Shown in pieces: positions 17,039 to 26,640 of a DNA stretch of 64,000 nt (position 1 is the stretch's first letter; every line of letters begins with the position of its first letter). A program made the translations under genes and the position numbers. This DNA comes from Novosphingobium sp. SG751A (GTDB lineage: Bacteria; Pseudomonadota; Alphaproteobacteria; Sphingomonadales; Sphingomonadaceae): NCBI RefSeq assembly GCF_013149295.1, contig NZ_JABGCB010000006.1, forward strand, positions 124,001 to 188,000, written 5' to 3'. Under the pieces are notes generated by a model, which was not told the origin of the DNA, did no database searches, and was given only the letters and a program-made list of their open reading frames with translations.

Positions 17039-19753
17039 TTAGAACTTGTAGGAAGCCGAGGCATAGAAGCTGCGGCCATAGAAGCTGCTTTCCTGCCACA
17101 CGGAGGTGCCGGTGTAGTTTGCCTTCTCGCTGCTGTTGTTCAGGTTGATTACGCCTGCGGTAAAGCTGAGATGGGCGTCGGGCGTATAACCGGCGCTCAG
17201 GTCAATCTGGGTGCGGGCCTTGACCGTATGGCCTTCGCGGGCAAAGAAGCTGTCCGCGCTGTTCTGGTCATAGGCGCTGCGATAGTTGAGCGAAGCGCGC
17301 AGCGAGAACATGCGGTTTTCCCAATAGGGCGTCACGTTCCACGTCACCTTCGACAGGTTGCGGATGGTATAGCCCGTGCCCACAGCCAGCTTTTGCGGGA
17401 TCACGCGGGTATAGTTGGCAATGAGGCCAAAACCCTTGACCGGCAGCATCTTGTCGAACGAATGGTTGAGGCTGATTTCATAGCCCTTTACCTTGATCGT
17501 GCTGGGATCGTTGAGCGACTGGGTGATGTCATAGGCATTGCCTGCGGCATCGGCGCAATCGCCCGCCGAGTTCTTGGCCAACGCCGTGCCGTTGAACGAG
17601 GAGGGGCAGATCAGCGAGGTGTAGGTGCCGTTCTTGATCCACTTGTAGAAGCCGTTGATGGCAATCGCGCTGGAGCGTTCATAATACCATTCCACGCCCA
17701 GATCGACCTGATTGGCGGTCAGTGCCTTGAGGCCCGCCTGACCCAGATCGACGGTATAGGTGCGCTGGCCGCCGCTGACCGAGGAGGAGGAGGTCTGTGC
17801 CATCGAAGTGTTGCTGTCCATGATCGGACGCACCAGCACCTTGGCGGCGGCAAAGCGCACCTGAACCGCCTTGGCCGGTTCCAGCACGAGGTTCATGCTG
17901 GGCAGCAGATTGCCGTATTTCTGGCTCAGGTTGTAATTGCCGATCTTTTCCTGAACCTCGCTATAGCCATCGCTGCGCGGGCCGGTCACGTTGCCCTGCA
18001 CCTTTTGCGTGGTGTATTCATAGCGCAGGCCGACGTTGCCGCGCAGCGGCATGCCTGCGATTTCCGTCTCGATCGTGGCCTGACCATAGACCGAGGGCAT
18101 ATAGCGATCGACGTGATACGAGGCTTCGGGCGCGAAGATTTCGGGCACCACGATGCCTGCGGTGGCCAGCGCCTTGTCATAGGCGGCCAGATCCGGCGCG
18201 ACCCATGCGTTGGGGATGCCCGATGCATTGTTCAGAAAGCCGGAGACCGAATAATTATAGGTCGCCATCGCCGGGAAGATGCTGCTCGACGCGGCGGGCT
18301 GGGCCGAACCCAGCGCGATCAGGTCGTGGCGCGAAACGAAGCGGTTGAACGTTTCGTGGCGGAACTTGACGCCCGCGGCCAGCTTGCTGATCGGGCCGAA
18401 GCCGACTTCCTTATAAAGGTCCGCCTGCCCCGACCATTCGGTCGTGCGCATCTGGCGGGTGGCGCCATTGGGATATTCGTTGCGCGTCAGCGTCGAGGGC
18501 GCATAGGTCGCGGTCGAATTCAGCGCCGAAGAGGTGTTGAAGCTGATCGCCTCGGGGTTCGAAATGTCCAGCGTGGCGCTGGCGATATTGATGCCCACGA
18601 TGGCGGCCGCTTCGCGCTGATACGAGGTGCCCTTCGAATAATTGGCAATCGTGCGCCCGCTCCAGCCATTGTCGCCCTTCCACTTGGCCGACAGGGTGTA
18701 AAGCTGGGTCGTCAGGTTGCGGTCTTCGTGCTGGCGGTTGTTTTCCATGGTGAAATTGGTGGCGGTCACATTGGTGGCCGCACCGTTGGAAACCGAATTG
18801 ACCGTGATGCGCGAGGTGTCGAACAGGAACACCTGCTGGTTCACGTCATAGGTGGTCTTGTCCTTGGCATAGATCGCGTTGAAGCCCACCTCGATGCGAT
18901 CCGAGGGGCGCCATTGCAGACCGCCGCTCGCCATCAGGCGTTCGGTTTCGCGGTCGATACGGCGATAGCGCGGACGGCGCGGGGTCAGGATGCCGCTGAC
19001 GCCGCCAACGGTCTGGGTGGTCCAGCGGTCCATCCACATGTAGTCGGCGCGGTCATTCAGCTTCTGATAGCCAAGGTTGACATAGACGCCCAGCGTGCCG
19101 TCAAGGAACTGATCGATATAGCTGACGCCCACCTTGGGCGTGATCTTGCCCCCGGCATATTGCGAATTCTGCGCTTTGGCCGAGACGACCAGCTGACGCT
19201 TGTGATAATCGAGCGGCTTGGTGGTTTCGATGTTCACCGTGCCCGACAGGCCGCCCGCGTCCATATCGGCGGTGGGCGACTTGATGACCTGAATGGCGCT
19301 GGCCAGTTCGGTCTGGATGATGTCGAAACGGAAACCGTCGGTGAAGTCGGCGCTCTTGATGGTCTGACCGTTGATCGTGGTCATCGCATATTGGGGGCCA
19401 AGGCCGCGAATGCTGATCGTGGCGCCGCGACCGTTGATGTTCGACATCTGGACGCCGGAAATGCGCTGGATCGATTCGGTGATGTTTTCCGCCGGGAACT
19501 TGCCGATGTCTTCGGACGAGATGCCGTCCGAAACGCGCGTATCCTTGCGCTTGGCGTCCAGGGCGGACTTGAGGCTGGCGCGGAAACCGGTGACGACGAT
19601 GCCATCGCTGGCATCAGCAGCGGGCGTCGCGGGCGCGGTTTGCGCATGGGCAACGCCTGCGACCATCAGGGCCGAAACGCCGCAGGTGGAAAGCATGGCC
19701 ATTCTGGCAGCACGTGAAAGCGGCGAAACAAGCGAAGCACGCAAGATCGTCAT
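17039..19753 (-). CDS. TonB-dependent outer-membrane receptor, glycan type
   Basis: The 904-residue protein has a signal peptide (cleavage near VAHA, about residue 37) and a plug domain starting IVVTGFRASLKSALDAKR, typical of carbohydrate TonB receptors in sphingomonads, Xanthomonas and Caulobacter. The plug continues with EDIGKFPAENITESIQRISG and SIRGLGP. It ends in a beta-barrel strand with terminal Phe (ASYKF). It would import an oligosaccharide across the outer membrane. It is the first gene of the operon with GH89, HGSNAT-like and GH115 genes, and it shares a divergent control region with the nag operon, so GlcNAc-containing oligosaccharides are the likely cargo. GAGGGGG precedes the ATG. 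Confidence 0.92.
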   Translation of the reverse strand: MTILRASLVSPLSRAARMAMLSTCGVSALMVAGVAHAQTAPATPAADASDGIVVTGFRASLKSALDAKRKDTRVSDGISSEDIGKFPAENITESIQRISGVQMSNINGRGATISIRGLGPQYAMTTINGQTIKSADFTDGFRFDIIQTELASAIQVIKSPTADMDAGGLSGTVNIETTKPLDYHKRQLVVSAKAQNSQYAGGKITPKVGVSYIDQFLDGTLGVYVNLGYQKLNDRADYMWMDRWTTQTVGGVSGILTPRRPRYRRIDRETERLMASGGLQWRPSDRIEVGFNAIYAKDKTTYDVNQQVFLFDTSRITVNSVSNGAATNVTATNFTMENNRQHEDRNLTTQLYTLSAKWKGDNGWSGRTIANYSKGTSYQREAAAIVGINIASATLDISNPEAISFNTSSALNSTATYAPSTLTRNEYPNGATRQMRTTEWSGQADLYKEVGFGPISKLAAGVKFRHETFNRFVSRHDLIALGSAQPAASSSIFPAMATYNYSVSGFLNNASGIPNAWVAPDLAAYDKALATAGIVVPEIFAPEASYHVDRYMPSVYGQATIETEIAGMPLRGNVGLRYEYTTQKVQGNVTGPRSDGYSEVQEKIGNYNLSQKYGNLLPSMNLVLEPAKAVQVRFAAAKVLVRPIMDSNTSMAQTSSSSVSGGQRTYTVDLGQAGLKALTANQVDLGVEWYYERSSAIAINGFYKWIKNGTYTSLICPSSFNGTALAKNSAGDCADAAGNAYDITQSLNDPSTIKVKGYEISLNHSFDKMLPVKGFGLIANYTRVIPQKLAVGTGYTIRNLSKVTWNVTPYWENRMFSLRASLNYRSAYDQNSADSFFAREGHTVKARTQIDLSAGYTPDAHLSFTAGVINLNNSSEKANYTGTSVWQESSFYGRSFYASASYKF

Positions 19754-19853
19754 AAAACCCCCTCAAGAAATTGAGCTGAACCCTGTATCCTCCCGGGGGT
19801 GGCGCATATCTGTGCCGTATCTGCCCCGTTCGCCGTCAAGAGATCCGTCGGAA

Positions 19854-20159
19854 GGACGAGTCTGTCAAGTCATTTCAATGACACATTTGTTCAAATTGGT
19901 ATTGCAAATATGGGCTGAATGATGACGAAAAGGGCTGATTGGCCTGTCCAAAGCGGACGTTAAAATTCTATAAATCAATGAATATGTGCTGTTTTATGGT
20001 CTTTCCGGGGGCATCTGTCTGTGGTTTATCCCGATCTGTGCCAAATGCGCCTGATACGTCAAATTGCGAATGCAGATGAAAGCTGTTGCAATGATGACGA
20101 GCTTAAAATAATACCAATTGCATATCACTTGCCGACATATTGGCATGACAGACTCGTCC
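19854..20159. promoter_or_regulatory. Divergent control region with a mirrored compound element
   Basis: Two copies of AATACCAATT-N26-TGACAGACTCGTCC face away from each other. One reads leftward (19903 down to 19854) toward the TonB receptor. One reads rightward (20110-20119 plus 20146-20159) toward the nag operon. Both 10-mers and both 14-mers are identical and the 26-base spacing is the same. The TGGTATT/AATACCA half-site recalls the NagQ box reported in Xanthomonas. The GntR regulator encoded at 26754 is a candidate ligand. An 11-mer AATGATGACGA also occurs twice (19918 and 20090). The rest of the 441-bp gap (19754-20194) shows no gene. Confidence 0.7.
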
Positions 20160-20194
20160 CCTTCGCGGGGGCAGCGCAAGGCAGGACCCCATTC

Positions 20195-21268
20195 GTGACA
20201 CCTTCACTTGATGACCATCGCCCCCCTCTCGCCTCAACCCTGATGTATGCCGAAGCCGCCGAGGCGGGCGCTGCTGTTGCGCGCTTTGTCGCTGGCAATC
20301 AGGCTGAGCTGGCCCGGCTGGCCGCGCATCTGGCGCAATGCCCGCCCGCCTTTGTCATCACCTGTGCGCGCGGCTCGTCCGATCATGCTGCCACCTACGC
20401 CAAATATCTGATCGAAACGCGCCTTGGCCTGCCCACGGCATCGGCGGCTTTCTCGACCGTTTCGGTCTATGACGCCCCCGTGGTCCACCCGGCGGGCGGC
20501 GCGGCGCTTTGCCTTGCCATTTCGCAATCGGGCCGCAGCCCGGACATGCTGGCCACGGTCGAGCGGCAGCAGGCCTCGGGCGCAACCGTGGTCGCGCTGG
20601 TCAATGACGAGACTTCGCCTTTGGCCCAGATGGCCGATTTCACCCTGCCGCTTTATGCCGGGGCCGAACGTTCGGTGGCTGCCACCAAGTCCTATATTAC
20701 CTCGCTGGCCGGGATTGCGGCAATTGTCGCGGCATGGACGGGCGATGAAGCGCTGGCCGGCGATGTCGAGGGGCTGCCCGCGCTGCTCGATGCGTCTTTC
20801 GCGCTCGACTGGACCCCGCTGATCAGCGGTCTGCTTGATGCCTCGAACCTGTTCATCCTTGGTCGCGGCTATGGTCTGGCCATTGCGCAGGAGGCCGCGC
20901 TCAAGCTCAAGGAAACCTCCGCCCTGCATGGCGAGGCTTTTTCCGCCGCCGAGGTGCGCCATGGCCCGATGGCGGTGGTGCGCGAAGGTTTTCCGGTGCT
21001 GGCTTTTGCGGGCGGCGATGCCACGGGCGATGATGTGCGCAAGATTGCGGGCGAATTTGCGCAGCGCGGCGCGCATGTCTGGCTGGCCGATGCCAAGGAT
21101 GCCGCGCCTGAGGGCGTGACCCATCTGCCCGCGATTGCGGCGCGTGATGAACTGGCGCCGATCTTGATGATTGCCAGCTTCTATCGCATGGCTAACGCTT
21201 TGTCGCAGGCGCGGGGCCATGATCCCGATCAGCCCCCCTATCTTGCCAAGGTGACGCGCACGCGATGA
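20195..21268 (+). CDS. nagB-II: SIS-domain glucosamine-6-phosphate deaminase (NagB-II type)
   Basis: The protein of about 357 residues has two SIS domains. CARGSSDHAATYAKYLIE lies in the first and ISQSGRSPD carries the sugar-phosphate loop. In the second, LGRGYGLAIAQEAALKLKE is followed by HGPMA. This is the isomerase-like NagB-II that converts glucosamine-6-P to fructose-6-P and ammonia in many alpha- and gamma-proteobacteria. GTG at 20195 is chosen because AGGA lies eight bases upstream; ATG at 20243 would cut conserved N-terminal sequence. It is the first gene of the rightward nag operon and overlaps nagA as ATGA. Confidence 0.88.
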   Translation: MTPSLDDHRPPLASTLMYAEAAEAGAAVARFVAGNQAELARLAAHLAQCPPAFVITCARGSSDHAATYAKYLIETRLGLPTASAAFSTVSVYDAPVVHPAGGAALCLAISQSGRSPDMLATVERQQASGATVVALVNDETSPLAQMADFTLPLYAGAERSVAATKSYITSLAGIAAIVAAWTGDEALAGDVEGLPALLDASFALDWTPLISGLLDASNLFILGRGYGLAIAQEAALKLKETSALHGEAFSAAEVRHGPMAVVREGFPVLAFAGGDATGDDVRKIAGEFAQRGAHVWLADAKDAAPEGVTHLPAIAARDELAPILMIASFYRMANALSQARGHDPDQPPYLAKVTRTR

Positions 21269-22404
21269 ACACGGTTGATGTCCTTAACGGTCAGGCCCTG
21301 ATTGCGGGGCAGTGGCGTTCATCGGTCCGTCTCACAATGGATGGCGGGCGGATTGTCTCGGTGGATGGGGCGGGCGATGCCGATCAGGTGATCGATCTGC
21401 AAGGCGGCTATCTGCTGCCCGGCTTTGTCGATACGCAGGTCAATGGCGGCGGCGGGGTGCTGTTCAACGATTCCCCGACGGTCGATGGCGTGGCCGCGAT
21501 TGCGGCGGCCCATGCGCGCTTTGGCACCACGGCGCTGCTGCCTACGCTGATCAGCGATTCGGTCGAGGCGGTGGCCGCCGCGCTCGATGCGGTTGACGAT
21601 GCTATCGCGCAGGGCGTGCCGGGCGTTGTCGGCGTCCATATCGAAGGCCCCTTCATCAACCCCGCGCGCAAGGGCATCCACAGCGAGGCGCGTCTGCGCC
21701 GCCTTGACGATGCCGCCATGGCGCTGCTGACCCGCCCGCGCCGGGGCGTGGTGATGCTGACCATCGCGCCCGAGCTGGCTGCACCCGAACAGATTGTTGC
21801 GCTGGCCCGTGCGGGCGTGATCATCAGCGCCGGCCATACGGACGCCACCTATGAGGAGGCCATCGCCGGTTTCGACCATGGCGTGCGCGGCGTCACCCAT
21901 CTTTATAATGCAATGACACCTTTGCAGCATCGCGCGCCCGGCATGGTGGGCGCGGCTTTCGACCGCGACGATGTCTATTGCGGGTTGATTGTCGATGGCA
22001 TTCATGTGGCCACGCCTGCGGTGCGTCTGGCCTGCCGGGTCAAGGGGGCGGAGCGGCTGATGCTGGTGACCGATGCGATGCCGGGCGTGGGCAATGGGGG
22101 GCAGCCCTTCATGCTCGATGGCCGCCCGATCTATGTGCGCGACGGCATGTGTACCGATGCCGCCGGGACGCTTGCGGGATCGGGGCTGGATATGGCCACG
22201 GCTTTGCGCAATACGATCACCATGACCGGCCTGCCGATGGAGCAGGTCTCGAAAATGGCTTCGGCCACGCCTGCGGCCTTTCTTGGGCTGGAGGCGCATA
22301 TCGGCCGGATCGCGCCGGGCATGGCGGCGGATTTTGTTGCGCTGAACGCTGATCTGGGCGTGGCGCAGACTTGGATCGGCGGCGTCTGCCGCTTTGCAGG
22401 ATAA
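21265..22404 (+). CDS. nagA: N-acetylglucosamine-6-phosphate deacetylase
   Basis: The 379-residue amidohydrolase has the NagA motifs LPGFVDTQVNG, VGVHIEGPFINP (metal Glu), ISAGHTDATY (His), GVTHLYNAM (His) and VTDAMPG (catalytic Asp). It removes the acetyl group from GlcNAc-6-P in the cytoplasm, giving the substrate of NagB-II. The start overlaps the nagB-II stop by four bases. It lies between the deaminase and the PTS genes, so the operon covers uptake through fructose-6-P. Confidence 0.93.
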   Translation: MNTVDVLNGQALIAGQWRSSVRLTMDGGRIVSVDGAGDADQVIDLQGGYLLPGFVDTQVNGGGGVLFNDSPTVDGVAAIAAAHARFGTTALLPTLISDSVEAVAAALDAVDDAIAQGVPGVVGVHIEGPFINPARKGIHSEARLRRLDDAAMALLTRPRRGVVMLTIAPELAAPEQIVALARAGVIISAGHTDATYEEAIAGFDHGVRGVTHLYNAMTPLQHRAPGMVGAAFDRDDVYCGLIVDGIHVATPAVRLACRVKGAERLMLVTDAMPGVGNGGQPFMLDGRPIYVRDGMCTDAAGTLAGSGLDMATALRNTITMTGLPMEQVSKMASATPAAFLGLEAHIGRIAPGMAADFVALNADLGVAQTWIGGVCRFAG

Positions 22405-22405
22405 G

Positions 22406-24913
22406 ATGATGGCTCTGGATCTGCGCGCGCCGATGGACGGCTGGATCAGCCCTCTGGCCGAAGTTCCCGACGATGCCTTTGCCGGCGGGTTGCTGGGGCC
22501 GGGGCTGGCGATTGATCCGCTGGCCGATACGGTCTGCGCGCCCGCTGCGGGCGAGGTGTTGGCGGTGCATTCCGCAGGTCATGCGGTGACCCTGCGCCTT
22601 GCGCCGGGGCTGGATGTGCTGCTGCATTTCGGGCTGGAAACGGTGCGGCTGGGGGGCGAAGGTTTTGTCCCGCTGGTGAGCGTTGGTCAGCATGTCGCTG
22701 TGGGCGATCCCTTGCTGCGCGTCGATCTGGGTGCGGTGGTGGGCCAGGCGAAGAGCCTTGTCATGCCGATCATCCTGATCGAGGCCGAGGGGTGGCAATG
22801 GCAGCCGGCGATGGCGCAGGGGCTGGTGGCCAAGGGTGATGTGCTGGGCCGGATTACCGGCGCGGGCGCGGTGGAATCGGGCGCGGATGCGGGCGGCGAG
22901 GCCTTGTCCTGCACCCTGCGCGTGCCTTTGGCGCATGGGCTTCATGCCCGGCCGAGCGCGCGTCTGGCCGCCCGCGCGCGCGAATTTGCCGCGCAGGTGC
23001 GGGTGGAAAAGGGCGAGGTATCCGCCGCGATCACCAGCCCCAGCGCGATGTTGCGGCTGGGCGTGGGCCATGGCGACACGATCCGCTTGTTGGCGCGCGG
23101 CGCGCAGGCGAGCGAGGCGCTGGATGCGCTGGGCGAGATGATCGCGGGCGGAATGGGCGAATTTTTGGCGGTTCCCGAAGCGGTGACGCAGCCCGCAGCG
23201 CCTCCCGCCGCGCCATCCACGCCGCAGCCAGGCGACCGTTTGAGCGGCGTAACCGCCGCGACCGGTATCGCGGTGGGCCATGTCTGGCGCCCGCGCCGCC
23301 CCGAACCCGAATTGGCCGCGATCAGCAAGGGTGCGGCTGTCGAAAGGGCCTTGCTCGATGAGGCTCTGGCCGGATTGCGCGGGGCTCTGGCCGCGCAGGC
23401 CGAGGCGGGTACGCCCCAGCAAAAGGCGATTCTGGGCGCGCATCTCGCGCTGCTCGATGATGAGGAACTGGTGGGCGAGGCCTATGCCGCTATCGCCGCC
23501 GGGGCCAGCGCCGCGATGGGCTGGCGCAAGACATTGTGGGCGCAGGCTGAGGCTTTGCGCCAATTGCCCGATCCGCGCTTTGCTGAAAGGGCGGGCGATC
23601 TGTTCGATCTGGAATTGCGCCTGCAATGGCAATTGTGCGGCGGAGAGCCCGAGGCGCCTTTGCCCCCGCATGGCGCGATTCTGGTGGCCGAGGATCTGAT
23701 GCCCAGCGAGGTGGCCGCGCTCGATCTTTCCCGCGTGGTCGGTCTGGCCACGGCGCGCGGCGGGCCGACCTCGCATGTGGCGATCATCGCGGCGAGCCGC
23801 GGTCTGCCCGCGCTGGTGGCGCTGGGCGAGGGGCTGATGCTGGTCGAGGAAGGCACGCCGCTGGTGCTGGACGCCGATGGCGGCGCGCTGGAAATAGCGC
23901 CCGAGGCGCATCGGCTGGTCAGTGTCCGCATGATGATCGAGGCGCGCGCTGCCCGCCGCGCCGCCGCTCTGGCCAGCGCGCATGAGCAAGGCCGCACCCG
24001 TGACGGCACCCGCATCGAGGTCTTTGCCAATCTGGGCAAGCTGTCTGAGGCCGCCCCGGCTGTGGCCAATGGGGCCGAGGGCTGCGGATTGCTGCGCACC
24101 GAATTCCTGTTCCTCGACCGCCAGAGCGCGCCCGATGAGGACGAGCAGACCGCGCAATATTCTGCCATCGCCGATGCGCTGGAGGGACGGCCTCTGATTA
24201 TCCGCCTGCTCGACATCGGCGGCGACAAGCCTGCGCCCTATCTGCCCATTGCCCCTGAGGAGAACCCGGCAATGGGCCTGCGCGGCCTGCGCGTGGGGCT
24301 GGCGCGGCCCGATGTGCTGGCCACGCAATTGCGCGCGATTCTGCGCGCGGGCGCCGGACGCAAGGTGAAGATCATGGCCCCGATGGTGGCCCGCGTTTGC
24401 GAACTGCGCGAATTGCAGAGCGTGGCGGCGGCGCAGGCGGCCGCATTGGGCGTGGATCTGCCCGAGATCGGCGTGATGGTGGAAACGCCCGCCGCCGCCG
24501 TGATGGCCGATGCGCTGGCGGCGCAATGCGCTTTCCTGTCGATCGGGACGAATGACCTGACGCAATATGCGCTGGCGATGGATCGCGGCAATCCGGCGGT
24601 GGCGGCGGGACTGGATGGGCTGGACCCCTCGGTCCTGCGCCTGATCGCCCAGACCTGCGCCGGAGGGGCGCGGCATGGCAAATGGGTGGGTGTGTGCGGG
24701 GGCTTAGCCTCCGATCCGCTGGCGGTGCCGATCCTGATCGGGCTGGGCGTGGGCGAACTGTCCGCCGCGCCCGCGATGGTGGCGGAAATCAAGGCTCTGG
24801 TGCGCGCGCTGGACGTGGGCGATTGCCGCGATCTGGCCGCCCGCGTGCTGGAGGCCGATGGCGCGGCGCAGGTGCGCGCGCTGGCCGCGGAATTTATCGG
24901 AGGGCTGGCGTGA
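22406..24913 (+). CDS. nagF: PTS EIIA-HPr-EI fusion phosphotransferase
   Basis: This 835-residue protein combines three PTS components. First comes a glucose-type EIIA (about 1-150, phospho-His74 in HFGLETV). Then HPr (about 168-255, His180 in HGLHARPSA). Then enzyme I (about 278-835, His457 in RGGPTSHVAIIA and Cys in GVCGGLASDP). It passes phosphate from PEP to the membrane EIICB encoded next. ATG at 22406 or 22409 follows AGGA; the frame opens slightly earlier with TTG at 22394. The start lies just after the nagA stop and the end overlaps nagE as ATGA-type TGATG. It appears self-sufficient, so no other PTS proteins are needed. Confidence 0.93.
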   Translation: MMALDLRAPMDGWISPLAEVPDDAFAGGLLGPGLAIDPLADTVCAPAAGEVLAVHSAGHAVTLRLAPGLDVLLHFGLETVRLGGEGFVPLVSVGQHVAVGDPLLRVDLGAVVGQAKSLVMPIILIEAEGWQWQPAMAQGLVAKGDVLGRITGAGAVESGADAGGEALSCTLRVPLAHGLHARPSARLAARAREFAAQVRVEKGEVSAAITSPSAMLRLGVGHGDTIRLLARGAQASEALDALGEMIAGGMGEFLAVPEAVTQPAAPPAAPSTPQPGDRLSGVTAATGIAVGHVWRPRRPEPELAAISKGAAVERALLDEALAGLRGALAAQAEAGTPQQKAILGAHLALLDDEELVGEAYAAIAAGASAAMGWRKTLWAQAEALRQLPDPRFAERAGDLFDLELRLQWQLCGGEPEAPLPPHGAILVAEDLMPSEVAALDLSRVVGLATARGGPTSHVAIIAASRGLPALVALGEGLMLVEEGTPLVLDADGGALEIAPEAHRLVSVRMMIEARAARRAAALASAHEQGRTRDGTRIEVFANLGKLSEAAPAVANGAEGCGLLRTEFLFLDRQSAPDEDEQTAQYSAIADALEGRPLIIRLLDIGGDKPAPYLPIAPEENPAMGLRGLRVGLARPDVLATQLRAILRAGAGRKVKIMAPMVARVCELRELQSVAAAQAAALGVDLPEIGVMVETPAAAVMADALAAQCAFLSIGTNDLTQYALAMDRGNPAVAAGLDGLDPSVLRLIAQTCAGGARHGKWVGVCGGLASDPLAVPILIGLGVGELSAAPAMVAEIKALVRALDVGDCRDLAARVLEADGAAQVRALAAEFIGGLA

Positions 24914-26616
24914 TGACATCTGCGTTCCATGGTGCCGCGCAGGGGCTGCAACGCCTTGGCCGCGCGCTGATGCTGCCGATTGCGGTGCTGCCGGTGGCCG
25001 CGCTGCTGCTCCGGCTTGGCCAGCCTGATTTGTTCAATCTTCCTTTCGTCAGCGCGGCGGGCGATGCGATGTTCGCCAATCTGGGGTTGCTGTTTGCCAT
25101 TGGCGTGGCGACCGGCTTTGCCCGCGACGGCAATGGCGCGGCGCCGCTGGCCGGGGTCGTATGCTTTCTGGTGGCCAGTGAGGGCGCCAAGGCGCTGCTC
25201 AAAGTGCCCGCCGATGTGGTTGCGGGCGTGGCAGAGGCGGCGCGCGGGGCGGTTCAGGGCGCATGGCGTCAGGGCCAGATCGGCCGTGTGGCGGTGCCTT
25301 TGGGCATTATTTCGGGCATGATCGGGGGCCTTGGCTATAATCGCTTTTCCGGTTTCCGCCCGCCCGATTTCCTCGCCTTTTTCGGCGGCAAGCGCTTTGT
25401 GCCGATCATCGCCGGGGCTTGCGGCGTGCTGCTGGCGGCGCTGGTGGGGTTCAGCCATGAGGCGATCAATGCGGGCGTCGATGGCGCCTCGCGCGCGGCT
25501 TTGAACAGTGGGGCGTTTGGCCTGTTTGCCTATGGCCTGCTCAACCGGCTGTTGCTGGTGACGGGGCTGCACCATATTCTCAACAATATCGCATGGTTCG
25601 TGTTGGGCGATTATCATGGCGTGACGGGCGATCTGCGGCGCTTTTTCGCGGGCGATCCCGGCGCGGGGGCCTTCATGAGCGGCTTCTTCCCGGTGATGAT
25701 GTTCGGCCTGCCCGCCGCCTGCCTTGCCATGTATCGCAGCGCGCGGCCCGAAAAGCGGCGCGAGACCGGCGGCATGCTGGCCAGCCTTGCGGCGACCTCG
25801 TTCCTGACCGGCGTGACCGAGCCGATCGAGTTCAGCTTTATGTTTCTGGCCCCTGCGCTCTTTGCGCTGCATGCGGTGCTGACCGGGGCGGCTATGGCGT
25901 TGATGTCGATGCTGAACGTCCATCTGGGCTTTGGTTTTTCGGCGGGCCTGTTCGACTATGTGCTGAACTTTTCCAAGGCGACCCGGCCGCTGGTGCTGAT
26001 CCCGGTGGGGCTGGCCTATTTCGCAATCTATTATGCGGTGTTCCGCTTTGCGATTGTCCGGCTGGATCTGAAAACGCCGGGGCGTGAGGAAGACAGCGCT
26101 GAGGTGAGCGTTTCAACCGAGCAGGGCCGGGGCGCGGCTTTCGTCGCGGCGCTGGGCGGGGCGGGCAATCTGGTTGAGGTTGGCGCCTGCACCACGCGGC
26201 TGCGGCTGGTGATCGCGCGGCAGGAGGCTGTCGATGAGGCCGCGCTCAAAGCCTTGGGCGCGCGCGGGCTGATCCGGCCTTCGGCGCAGGGGCTTCAGGT
26301 GGTGCTTGGCCCGCAGGCCGACAGTGTGGCCAGCGAGATGCAGGCGGCCATAGCGGGCGGGCCGGTGGTTCGCGTGGCCGCTCCGGTGGCGGAAAGTCTG
26401 GCAGCCCTGTCGCCGCAATCTCTGCCTGCGCCGGTTCGCGCCGCGCTGGGGACGGTCACATCGCTGCGTGCCGGGTACAGCCGCCTGGTGGTCGAAGGCC
26501 CATCCGCGCCCGATCTGGAGGCTTTGTCGGCCCATGGCCTGCGCGGGGGCGTTCAACTGGGCGGGCAATGGCACCTTCTCTTTGCCCCCGAGACAATTTC
26601 CGCCTGGCACAGATAA
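24913..26616 (+). CDS. nagE: PTS N-acetylglucosamine transporter EIICB with an extra degenerate IIB domain
   Basis: The 567-residue protein has an EIIC membrane domain (about 1-385, with the TEPIEF motif at 302-307) and an EIIB domain (about 405-480). The phosphocysteine is Cys426 in VGACTTRLRL. It transports and phosphorylates GlcNAc, using the EIIA of the preceding fusion. Residues 505-560 look like a second IIB domain in which the Cys region is replaced by VTSLRAGYSRL, so it cannot carry phosphate. The start ATG overlaps the stop of the fusion gene. The end is followed by a strong terminator. Confidence 0.9.
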   Translation: MTSAFHGAAQGLQRLGRALMLPIAVLPVAALLLRLGQPDLFNLPFVSAAGDAMFANLGLLFAIGVATGFARDGNGAAPLAGVVCFLVASEGAKALLKVPADVVAGVAEAARGAVQGAWRQGQIGRVAVPLGIISGMIGGLGYNRFSGFRPPDFLAFFGGKRFVPIIAGACGVLLAALVGFSHEAINAGVDGASRAALNSGAFGLFAYGLLNRLLLVTGLHHILNNIAWFVLGDYHGVTGDLRRFFAGDPGAGAFMSGFFPVMMFGLPAACLAMYRSARPEKRRETGGMLASLAATSFLTGVTEPIEFSFMFLAPALFALHAVLTGAAMALMSMLNVHLGFGFSAGLFDYVLNFSKATRPLVLIPVGLAYFAIYYAVFRFAIVRLDLKTPGREEDSAEVSVSTEQGRGAAFVAALGGAGNLVEVGACTTRLRLVIARQEAVDEAALKALGARGLIRPSAQGLQVVLGPQADSVASEMQAAIAGGPVVRVAAPVAESLAALSPQSLPAPVRAALGTVTSLRAGYSRLVVEGPSAPDLEALSAHGLRGGVQLGGQWHLLFAPETISAWHR

Positions 26617-26640
26617 ACAACCGACGGGCGTTTGCAGGAG

